A DNA stretch of 64,000 nt. It comes from Gemmata palustris. Lineage in GTDB: Bacteria; Planctomycetota; Planctomycetia; Gemmatales; Gemmataceae. Under the pieces are notes generated by a model. The model searched no databases. It had not been told where the DNA came from and worked only from the letters and a program-made list of their open reading frames with translations. The translations under genes were made by a program, and so were the position numbers. Below are positions 17,052 through 23,763 of the stretch, one piece after another (the first letter of the stretch is position 1; each line of letters starts with the position of its first letter). The stretch is from the NCBI RefSeq assembly GCF_017939745.1, contig NZ_JAGKQQ010000002.1, positions 496,001 to 560,000 of the forward strand, in the 5' to 3' direction.

Positions 17052-17071
17052 CCGCGCCCTTGCGGGCGCGG
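17052..17071. terminator. Hairpin between convergent genes
   Basis: CCGCGCCC-TTGC-GGGCGCGG, an 8-bp GC stem between the 3' ends of the sensor kinase and the glycosyltransferase. It has no T-run, but its position suits a bidirectional stop signal. Confidence 0.4.
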
Positions 17072-17102
17072 CTCGTGCAATCGCTGAAGTGCTCCGCCTC
17101 GT

Positions 17103-18110
17103 TCACCCCATCACGGCCCGGCAGCGCCCCAACAACCACGGCAATAGTGCGCCTTCCTGCCACCGGCGGAGCGCTTTGCCGGCCAGCACCGCGGCGTGGC
17201 GCGGGAGGCATTTCACCAGTCGGCGCCCGCGCACGTTCCGCCAGAACACCCGCTCCTCGTTACACGATTGGCGCTCCAGCGTTCGGCGCGACGGCTTTCG
17301 GCCGTAACTGCCCGACACCCGGTGCCACACCACCGCGGCCGGGTCGTACACGATCTCGAAGCCGAGCCGCCGGAGCCGGAACGACAGGTCCACGTCCTCG
17401 AAGTACGCGCCGAAGTGTTCGGGGAACCCGCCCGCGGCGAGCACCGCCTCGCGCCGGTAGAACGCGGCACACGCACTGGCACCAAAAACGTACTCGGGCG
17501 ACCGGCCGGTGTGAGCCGGCCGGTGAGAGCCCGGACCGACGTGTGGTTCTGCACCCTCACCGGCCGGCTCACACCGACCGGTCGCCCAAACCGAGCCGTG
17601 CCCCCGCTTGGCGGCGAACCCGCCGAAATCGTACTCGTCGCCGGCGGTGTCGATGAGCGGCGGGAGCCCGCAGGCCCTGCGGTGCGGGTCGTTCTGGAGC
17701 ACGAGCGGCGCGACCGCGGCCACACGCGCGTCCGCGAACCACGCGAGTGCGGAATCGGCCCACCCTTCGGTGACTTCCGCGTCGTCATTGAGCAGTTCCA
17801 CGACCGGAGCCGAGGCCGCCGCGATGCCCGCGTTCGCCGCGACGCAGAACCCGCCCGCCCGCGCCCGGCGCACCACTTTGATTCCTGCAAACTCGGCGGC
17901 CGCGCGAGAGACAATCGCGTCGCGCGAACCGTCGTCCACGACGATCACTTCCGCCCCCGCGGGAGCGTACCGTGACACACTCGTGAGACATAGCCGGAGT
18001 AAATCGGGGCGCGAGTGCGAGGGGATGAGGATCGAGAGCGCGGAGCGCGGAGCGCGGAGCGCGGAATGAAGAGGAATCGGGTCGGGGGCTCGCGTGCCTG
18101 GGTTCCGCAT
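17103..18110 (-). CDS. Family-2 glycosyltransferase carrying an in-frame palindromic insert
   Basis: 335 residues. The GT-A fold starts at SILIPSHSRPDLLRLCLTSV, with VIVVDDGSRD, LLNDDAEVTEGWADSALAWF (DxD-like DDA) and a C-terminal FGAYFEDVDLSFRLRRLG, typical of rhamnosyl/galactofuranosyl-type GT2 enzymes. Two features are odd. First, the start codon (ATG 18110) and about 25 N-terminal residues come from a palindromic repeat (18054-18122), and no better start exists. Second, residues about 175-202 (GRCEPAGEG... HRPAHTGRSPEY) are the translation of an inserted palindrome; removal restores WATGRSPEYVF. It lies 14 bp after a second GT2 gene and is probably in the same transcript. Substrate unknown; activity with the insert is untested. 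Confidence 0.85.
   Translation of the reverse strand: MRNPGTRAPDPIPLHSALRAPRSALSILIPSHSRPDLLRLCLTSVSRYAPAGAEVIVVDDGSRDAIVSRAAAEFAGIKVVRRARAGGFCVAANAGIAAASAPVVELLNDDAEVTEGWADSALAWFADARVAAVAPLVLQNDPHRRACGLPPLIDTAGDEYDFGGFAAKRGHGSVWATGRCEPAGEGAEPHVGPGSHRPAHTGRSPEYVFGASACAAFYRREAVLAAGGFPEHFGAYFEDVDLSFRLRRLGFEIVYDPAAVVWHRVSGSYGRKPSRRTLERQSCNEERVFWRNVRGRRLVKCLPRHAAVLAGKALRRWQEGALLPWLLGRCRAVMG
17496..17587. repeat. Palindromic element copy B (family 1), in frame inside glycosyltransferase
   Basis: 32-nt arms (GGGCGACCGGCCGGTGTGAG... and complement, one mismatch) around a 28-nt loop. It is translated without a stop in the host frame because the coding strand reads CGG TGT GAG CCG. The flanking target is again GGGCGACCGG, matching the element's own ends. 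Confidence 0.88.
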
Positions 18111-18122
18111 TCCGCGCTCCGC
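18054..18122. repeat. Palindromic element, family 2 (GCGGAGCGCGGAATG arms)
   Basis: Perfect 15-nt arms at 18054-18068 and 18108-18122; the left arm is preceded by further GCGCGGA units from about 18036. It lies between the two glycosyltransferase genes and supplies the start codon and first residues of the 17103-18110 gene. Confidence 0.8.
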
Positions 18123-18123
18123 A

Positions 18124-19212
18124 CTAACTCGTTCGGCCGTCTTGTTCGGCGGCGATCGGGTGGAGGAACGACGCGGCGAAGCGGATGCGTTCGGCGGCCT
18201 CGTGCTCGCGCCCGGCGGCCACGTCCTCGACCAGCCGGCGCATTTGATCGAAACAGTGCGCGGCGTCCGTTTCGCCGCGCGCCTTCGCCCACAGGTGCCG
18301 CGCCCCGGCTTCCACCCACACCGCGCTGGAAAGGAGCCGCGCCTGCCACCCGGACCAGTGCCGGCGCGTGTACGTCAGGAGGGCGTGCCGGGTAACGAGG
18401 CGGAGCGGCGGCGGCACCCGGCGGGCGTGCAGCGGCCAGTGGTGCGTGACCTGCAGCGCCGGGTCGTACCGCACCTGCCACCCGCTCGCGGCCGCGCGCC
18501 GGCAGAAGTCCACGTCCTCGTAATAGAGGAAGAACGATTCGTCCAGGCCGTTGAGTTGCTCGAAGCACTCGCGGCGCACCAGCAGGCACCCACCGGTGGC
18601 CCACTCGACCGGGCTCTCGACGGTGCGATTGTTCACCTGGCACTTGCGCCGGGCGCGCGGGAGGCACAGGCCCGCGAGCGTGCGCCCGAGTGACGGGAAC
18701 GGCCCGGTGGACGGTTGCGGCGAGCCGTCGCGGTTGAGGAGGCGGAAGCCGACCACGCCCACGTCGGCCGGCAGGTCCCCGCGGGCCGCGCGCCCGAGCA
18801 CGTCGTCGAGGAACCCGTCGGGCACGGTGATGTCGGGGTTCAGCAGCAGCACCCACGGCCCGGCGCTCTGCCGGCACCCGCGGTTCACGGCCGCCGCGAA
18901 GCCCAGGTTGGCATCGTACCGGCGCACCGACACGCCCCGGAGCCGCGCGACGCGGTCCGCGAGCGGGTGCGCGGGCGAACCGTTATCGATGATCTGGATG
19001 TGGGCGGCGCCCGTGCGAACGACGGCCGCGCGCCGGAGCTGGCGCACGAGGCGGGCCGTGTTCTTCCACTGGCAGAAATTGACGACGACTACCGCGAGCT
19101 CGGTCACCGGCGGCGCGGGGGCGCGGCGCGGGGTGACGAGCGCGAGTTCGTGACCGGGTGCGGCCACGGGCGCGTGCGGCGAAGTGCCGTCTGGCGAGTG
19201 TGCCAGGGCCAT
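18124..19212 (-). CDS. Family-2 glycosyltransferase (rhamnosyltransferase-like)
   Basis: 362 residues from ATG 19212, preceded by GGAAGG; the frame open to 19416 has no protein character before this. GT-A motifs: ELAVVVVNFCQWKNTARLVR, IQIIDNGSP, RRYDANLGFAAAVNRGCRQS, WVLLLNPDITVPDGFLDD (DxD-like PDI) and the acceptor-side LDESFFLYYEDVDFCRRAA. This arrangement is typical of WbbL-type rhamnosyltransferases and related GT2 enzymes of polysaccharide assembly. Cytosolic, acting on nucleotide-sugar and lipid-linked acceptor. It is followed after 14 bp by the next GT2 gene. Confidence 0.9.
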   Translation of the reverse strand: MALAHSPDGTSPHAPVAAPGHELALVTPRRAPAPPVTELAVVVVNFCQWKNTARLVRQLRRAAVVRTGAAHIQIIDNGSPAHPLADRVARLRGVSVRRYDANLGFAAAVNRGCRQSAGPWVLLLNPDITVPDGFLDDVLGRAARGDLPADVGVVGFRLLNRDGSPQPSTGPFPSLGRTLAGLCLPRARRKCQVNNRTVESPVEWATGGCLLVRRECFEQLNGLDESFFLYYEDVDFCRRAAASGWQVRYDPALQVTHHWPLHARRVPPPLRLVTRHALLTYTRRHWSGWQARLLSSAVWVEAGARHLWAKARGETDAAHCFDQMRRLVEDVAAGREHEAAERIRFAASFLHPIAAEQDGRTS

Positions 19213-19312
19213 GCGGGTTCCTTCCCTGTGCCGGCCGCGGGTCCGCCCGCGGTCGCACGATGATACGCACAGTACGAAACCCGATGCAAGCGCAACCTGC
19301 GCGGGGGCGCGG

Positions 19313-19912
19313 TTACGGCACCAAATCCGCAACGCGGACGGGCGCGTGCGGTGCGGCGAGGGGCGCAACCGCATCGTTCGGGCCGAACACCTGGCGCGAG
19401 GCGTACCCGTGGCCATGAGACTGTGTCGAATCCGGCTGCGGATCGCGAAAAACCAGTAATTGCCGGCCGCTCACGTCCACGACCCAGTAATCGGCGATCG
19501 CGCCCGCAGCGTACAGGCTCATCTTCTCCGTGGTATCGTACCGGAGCGAAGAATCCGAGACCTCCACAACGAGCGCGGCACTCGTCGGGTGCGTACTGGC
19601 ACCGCGGGGCGAACCGGCAATCACCGCCAAGTCCGGTTCGGGGTCGGTCGTCTGTCCGAGAACGAGCGGCATCTGGTTACAGACGCGCCAGCCGGCGCCG
19701 AACGCGCCCCGCAGGGCGTTCTCGCTCAGTTCGAGCGCGATCCGGTGCGGTGGGTTCATCGGCCCCTCCTCCACGATCACCCCGTTAATGAGCATCGCCC
19801 GCCGGCCTTCAAACATGCCGAGGTCACCGAGATGGTGGAACTGATCGACCGTCCAGAGCAAATTGCGCGGAGGGCCAGTCAGAACCGGTGTCGTAATATT
19901 TGCTGGCATCAT
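19313..19912 (-). CDS. Uma2-family restriction-endonuclease-fold protein
   Basis: 199 residues from ATG 19912 (an alternative ATG is the next codon, 19909). The PD-(D/E)xK core is visible as DPEPDLAVI, then ALVVEVSDSSLRYDTTEKMS and YAAGAIADYWVVDVSGRQLL, exactly the DUF820/Uma2 pattern in which Asp, Glu and Lys/Ser positions coordinate metal. Multi-copy family in planctomycetes and cyanobacteria with unknown biological role; some members sit in mobile contexts. Begins 31 bp after the stop of the gene upstream. Confidence 0.9.
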   Translation of the reverse strand: MMPANITTPVLTGPPRNLLWTVDQFHHLGDLGMFEGRRAMLINGVIVEEGPMNPPHRIALELSENALRGAFGAGWRVCNQMPLVLGQTTDPEPDLAVIAGSPRGASTHPTSAALVVEVSDSSLRYDTTEKMSLYAAGAIADYWVVDVSGRQLLVFRDPQPDSTQSHGHGYASRQVFGPNDAVAPLAAPHAPVRVADLVP

Positions 19913-19943
19913 GCACGTTCTCCCTTCTGATCTCAAAATACCG

Positions 19944-20714
19944 TCATTCCAGCCCGAGAACGAGGTCAACGACCCAACACCCGCGGACGTGAGTTTGCTT
20001 GGTATCGCGGCAGTGATCGAGGAGCGCGGGTTCGTTGCAGCCCGCGTCTTGAAGTGCGTCCGCGAGAATCGGCATCGCGCTGAAGTCGCGCGACTCGTAC
20101 ATTCCGCGAGCCAGCGCTACGACGGTATCCGTGCGCCAGGATGGAGCGAAGGTGACGGGTTGGAACGGATTGCCCATCACGCAGCGGTACAAATCAGCGA
20201 TACCCCGCATCTCCGCAATACGCGCGGCCTCCCACTCATCTGAACGCTCCGCACCGGCCAAGACAGCAACAGCATCCGAGACACTGTGGAGGACGTACAC
20301 GGTCTCTTCGGCGTTGCCGTGGTTATGGCGAATGTCGTGACGCAACCGCGAAGCCGCCAGAGCCGCACAGAAGTGGTAACTGACGGGAGGGAATTGATCG
20401 TAAACAACCGCAGTCAAACTGGCCGTGCCCAGTTCGTCGCGGCTTATGTAGCCATCGGCGAAGAGTTCTGCCGCCTCTACCGCCGCTCGCGACTCGGGAC
20501 GTTCCAAGAGATGCCAGACGCGCCGGACGCACGCCGCGCCGGTAAGGAAGAACTTGCGCCGACTCGCAGTGTCTTTCTGGGTCAAATATTCGAGGAGTGC
20601 CACTGGATTCGGGCACGAAAGCCAATCGGTTTCGGTTACGACCTGTCGGTGGTGATTGAACCACTGCCAATCGTCGGTTTCCCACGGTTCCAGTGGTGGG
20701 CTTCCGGTGTACAT
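19944..20714 (-). CDS. GCWVVDLVL-family protein (TIGR02996-associated type)
   Basis: 256 residues from ATG 20714. The family pattern seen elsewhere in the window starts at MTEAEW; here the matching VTETDWLSCPNPVALLEYL is preceded by about 25 extra residues including LEPWETDDWQWFNHHRQ. Other blocks are FFLTGAACVRRVWHLL, GNPFQPVTFAPSWRTDTVVA, MYESRDFSAMPILADALQDA and the C-terminal THVRGCWVVDLVLGLE. This is an abundant Gemmata-type family with no known function, often next to other accessory genes. It ends 31 bp before the Uma2 start and begins 5 bp after the gene upstream. The same family is broken at 56585-57283 and truncated at 7982-8101. Confidence 0.78.
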   Translation of the reverse strand: MYTGSPPLEPWETDDWQWFNHHRQVVTETDWLSCPNPVALLEYLTQKDTASRRKFFLTGAACVRRVWHLLERPESRAAVEAAELFADGYISRDELGTASLTAVVYDQFPPVSYHFCAALAASRLRHDIRHNHGNAEETVYVLHSVSDAVAVLAGAERSDEWEAARIAEMRGIADLYRCVMGNPFQPVTFAPSWRTDTVVALARGMYESRDFSAMPILADALQDAGCNEPALLDHCRDTKQTHVRGCWVVDLVLGLE

Positions 20715-20719
20715 CGCGG

Positions 20720-21451
20720 CTACTGCTTCTCGGCGTTGGCGTTCTTCTTCGCTTTGGGCGGGCCGAGGATCTCTTGCAGCACGACCGCCATCGCGACGCC
20801 CTGGCCCGAGCCGAGGAGCGCGGTGAGGTTCTTGCCGAAGTTGGTCTTCGCGGTCGGGCGCGGGCGGTTGAAGAACCGAGTCACCTTCGTCGCCGGGGCG
20901 CCCGTGGAGGAACTCGGGCGCAGCACCTGCGCGACCGGCAACTCTTCGATCTGCCCGGCGATCGGGGCGGAGCGCGTCGGCGCTTGTGGGGACGTGCTGA
21001 ACCCGGCCGCGGCGCTCGACGCGGCGGCGGTATCCGCCAGGTCCGCGACCACGCGGGACCGGGGGCGCTCCGTGGGCGGCTTGATCGGCTGAACCACCGG
21101 CGCGACCGGGGCCGACGAACCGGGTTGGGGCGGACTCGGGCTCGTCCCGGCCTTGCGCCGCAAGCGGTCGATCTCGGCGAGGAACCGGTCCATGTCCGAG
21201 TTCGCGGCCCGCACCGAACCGGTGCTTGTGCTCTCCGTGTTCGTGGACCGACTGGCGCGCGGCGAGGGCCGCTCCGCGCGCTCGTTGTCGCGCTCGTTCC
21301 GGGCGCGCTCCGTCCGCCCGGCGCGCTCGTACCGCTCGCGCTCGAGGCGGCGGGTGTTGCTCGCCTCCTGCATGTTGTTCAGGATCTTCGCCAGCGCCCC
21401 CACCGCGGTGGAGACGAGGACGAGGATGACCACGACCGCGAGAGCACCCAT
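20720..21451 (-). CDS. Membrane-anchored disordered protein downstream of floA
   Basis: 243 residues. An N-terminal membrane helix (MGALAVVVILVLVSTAVGAL) is followed by an Arg/Glu-rich coiled stretch (NTRRLERERYERAGRTERAR), a Ser/Thr/Pro-rich disordered region, and a short conserved-looking C-terminal helix (VAMAVVLQEILGPPKAKKN). The LQEILGPP tail resembles a peptide repeated in planctomycete membrane proteins, from memory. It starts 62 bp after floA in the same direction, so it is probably part of the flotillin operon and may be an adaptor. Confidence 0.75.
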   Translation of the reverse strand: MGALAVVVILVLVSTAVGALAKILNNMQEASNTRRLERERYERAGRTERARNERDNERAERPSPRASRSTNTESTSTGSVRAANSDMDRFLAEIDRLRRKAGTSPSPPQPGSSAPVAPVVQPIKPPTERPRSRVVADLADTAAASSAAAGFSTSPQAPTRSAPIAGQIEELPVAQVLRPSSSTGAPATKVTRFFNRPRPTAKTNFGKNLTALLGSGQGVAMAVVLQEILGPPKAKKNANAEKQ

Positions 21452-21513
21452 GACGAAATCCGCCCAACGGAGACGAGGAACGAACCCGTTTTACACCACC
21501 CCGGCCCGAGCGC

Positions 21514-22626
21514 TTACCGCCCGGACCCGCTCTGCCCCTCCGCGCCGCCGGTCATGGTCGCGATGTTGTTCCGCATGAGGGTGTCGGACTGCACGTTCTT
21601 CATGTTGTAAAAGTCCATCACGCCCAGGTTGCCCTTCTGGAAGGCCTCCGCGATGGCCTGCGGGACCTGGGCCTCGGCCTCGACGACCTTCGCCCGGTTC
21701 TCCTCGACGAGCGCCCGCATTTCCTGCTCGCGGGCCACGGCCGCGGCCCGGCGCTTTTCGGCCTCGGCCTGGGCCACCCGGAGGTCCGCGGCGGCTTGGT
21801 CGGCCTGGAGCTTCGCGCCGATGTTCTCGCCGACTTCGATGTGCGCGATGTCGATGGACACGATCTCGAACGCGGTCTGGGCGTCGAGGGCGTTGTGCAA
21901 CACGGTCTGCGAGATCATGCCGGGGTTCGCGAGCACCTCCTTGTGGTCGTGGGCCGAGCCGATGGCCTTCACGATGCCCTCACCGACGCGGGCGATGATG
22001 GTTTCTTCGGTCGCCCCGCCGACCAGTCGCTCGAGCTTGGTGCGCACGGTCACGCGGGCCTTCGCGAGCAACTGGATCCCGTTGCGGCACACCGCGTCGA
22101 GGAACTGCTTGCCCTTGGCCGGGTCCGGGCAGTCGATGACCTTCGGGTTCACGCTCGTGCGGACGGCCTCGAGCACGTCGCGCCCGGCGAGGTCGATCGC
22201 CGCGGCCGTGCGCCACGGCAAATCGAGCCCGGCCTTGTGCGCCGCGATCACCGCGGTCGCGGTCTTCGGCACGTTCCCGCGTGCGAGGAAGTGACTTTCC
22301 AGTTCCCCGGTAGTGACGCGCACCCCGGCCTGCACGAGCGCGATCTTCTGGCGCACGATCATCGCGTAATCGACGTTCCGCAGTTTCATCCCGATCAGGC
22401 TGCCGATGCCGATGTCGGCCTTCGTCAACAGGGCCTGAATCCAGAGCCGGATGAAGCTGAAGAACAGGAAGAGGAACACCACGAAAATGAGGACCGCGAC
22501 CAGCGCCACCACGATGATGATGATGCTGACGGTACTGACCTGGTTAGGCCCGCCCCCGTCCTTTACCGCGTCCTTGCCTTGGGCGAACAGAGCGAGCGCG
22601 GTCGAGAGCGTCGTCGAAAGCGTCAC
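21514..22626 (-). CDS. floA: Flotillin-like protein FloA
   Basis: 370 residues. A hydrophobic N-terminal hairpin segment (about 33-60, [19 protein letters not shown]) is followed by the SPFH/band-7 domain: [79 protein letters not shown], and the coiled-coil stalk [20 protein letters not shown] with [14 protein letters not shown]. Order and wording match bacterial FloA (YqfA). It oligomerises at the inner membrane and organises functional membrane microdomains. The two NfeD genes upstream are its usual partners. Length is slightly above the family's typical 330 because of the N-terminal extension. Confidence 0.95.
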   Translation of the reverse strand: MTLSTTLSTALALFAQGKDAVKDGGGPNQVSTVSIIIIVVALVAVLIFVVFLFLFFSFIRLWIQALLTKADIGIGSLIGMKLRNVDYAMIVRQKIALVQAGVRVTTGELESHFLARGNVPKTATAVIAAHKAGLDLPWRTAAAIDLAGRDVLEAVRTSVNPKVIDCPDPAKGKQFLDAVCRNGIQLLAKARVTVRTKLERLVGGATEETIIARVGEGIVKAIGSAHDHKEVLANPGMISQTVLHNALDAQTAFEIVSIDIAHIEVGENIGAKLQADQAAADLRVAQAEAEKRRAAAVAREQEMRALVEENRAKVVEAEAQVPQAIAEAFQKGNLGVMDFYNMKNVQSDTLMRNNIATMTGGAEGQSGSGR

Positions 22627-22688
22627 GGGTGTCGGTCCTTTCGGGTTCCGGGTGCGTCACAGCGACCCGGCGATTACGTTACTGTTTG

Positions 22689-22847
22689 TTACTGGTCATC
22701 AGTTTCGTCGTCGAAGTCGTCGCGCTTCGCTTTTTGAGCAGACAGACGGATCACGGCGAACGCGATCCCGGCCGCGCCCACGGGCACCGTAGCGCAGCAG
22801 ACGAGGATCAAGATTTCCGGGCCGCCCAGTCCAAATATACCGAACAT
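22689..22847 (-). CDS. 52-residue single-helix membrane protein in the NfeD-flotillin operon
   Basis: Starts at ATG 22847 (MFGIFGLGGPEILILVCCAT), a form common to short planctomycete membrane proteins that resemble TatA-like MFGLGPXEILIL starts. One membrane helix (about 10-33) is followed by a charged tail KAKRDDFDDETDDQ. The acidic DDFDD run is echoed at the C-terminus of the short NfeD encoded just upstream (RDDFDDFDIGLDKI). It sits 50 bp after nfeD and 62 bp before floA, so it is probably co-expressed. Function unknown. Confidence 0.7.
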   Translation of the reverse strand: MFGIFGLGGPEILILVCCATVPVGAAGIAFAVIRLSAQKAKRDDFDDETDDQ

Positions 22848-22897
22848 GCGTGGCCCCGAACCGCGGAGCAGTGTTTCGTACCGAACACCGGTTCGTG

Positions 22898-23545
22898 TCA
22901 AATCTTATCGAGACCGATGTCGAAGTCGTCGAAGTCGTCGCGCGGGCGCTTCGGCTCGTCGCGCTTGGGTTCGTCCGCCCGAGGGTCTTCGCTGCCCGGC
23001 GCGCCGGCTTTTGGTTGCGCGGACAGCCCGGCATCAGCGCACTCCACCTCCGAGACGTCCGGGGGCGTTTCCATCGCGCGGACGATCACCTGTCCGCGCC
23101 GCACCTCCACGCACCGCACCCACACGCCCGAGTCGAGCATCATGCCTTCCGTCATCGCGTCGATGCGGGTACCGTCGATCTCGACCGTACCGGAGGGCCG
23201 CAAGGGGGAAACCGTCTTCCCGACGCGCCCCTTGAGCGTGACCACTTCGGGCGCGGCCCCGATCGGCGACTCGGTCGGGACGTCGTCGAGCACCGTGTCG
23301 AGTGACATCCGGCGCCACGCCGCGACCGCGACGAACCCGGCCGCGGGCAGCCCGACCGCCAGCCCGCCGACCGCGACCACGGCCTCAACGGTCGTGCCAT
23401 AGTACATGATGACGACGACACCCAGCGCGAAGAAAACCAGAGCGCCCACCACCAGAATGCCGCCGGTCGGCACCAGGATCTCGGCGCCGAGCAGCGCCAC
23501 ACCGAGGGCCATCAGAACGAGTGCAATGATCAGGTAGTCTTCCAT
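22898..23545 (-). CDS. nfeD: Short NfeD-family membrane protein
   Basis: 215 residues from ATG 23545 (MEDYLIIALVLMALGVALLG). Three membrane helices fill residues 3-85. A C-terminal OB-fold NfeD domain follows (about 125-180): LKGRVGKTVSPLRPSGTVEI, DGTRIDAMTEGMMLDSGVWV and RGQVIVRAMETP, the standard NfeD signature. The tail is Asp/Glu/Arg rich. NfeD proteins work with flotillins or stomatins; the gene lies between a long NfeD and floA in one direction. Confidence 0.9.
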   Translation of the reverse strand: MEDYLIIALVLMALGVALLGAEILVPTGGILVVGALVFFALGVVVIMYYGTTVEAVVAVGGLAVGLPAAGFVAVAAWRRMSLDTVLDDVPTESPIGAAPEVVTLKGRVGKTVSPLRPSGTVEIDGTRIDAMTEGMMLDSGVWVRCVEVRRGQVIVRAMETPPDVSEVECADAGLSAQPKAGAPGSEDPRADEPKRDEPKRPRDDFDDFDIGLDKI

Positions 23546-23763
23546 GCGGAGCGTGCGTGTGGGTGTGATCGGGCCGACACATTCTGTCCGGTACCACGGG
23601 CAAGAGTATGAATATTCGGGCTGCAGAGAGACCCAATTGCGGCGCGCGTTCCCGAACACCGCCCGTGCCACCCGGCTCAGCCCGGGTTCGTAAGGCGCGG
23701 GGAACCACGTTCGTGTGATTCGTTCCCGCGCAACGCACCCCCGACCACAGGGCGCGTTCGCAC

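Noticed and set aside
17500-17590. Family-1 palindromes being the same as the attC-like sites
   Set aside because: They share only a short GCCGGTGAG stretch. The palindromes lack the GTTCGGC/RYYRAAC cores and the 9-nt spacer plan, so the likeness is probably due to GC bias.
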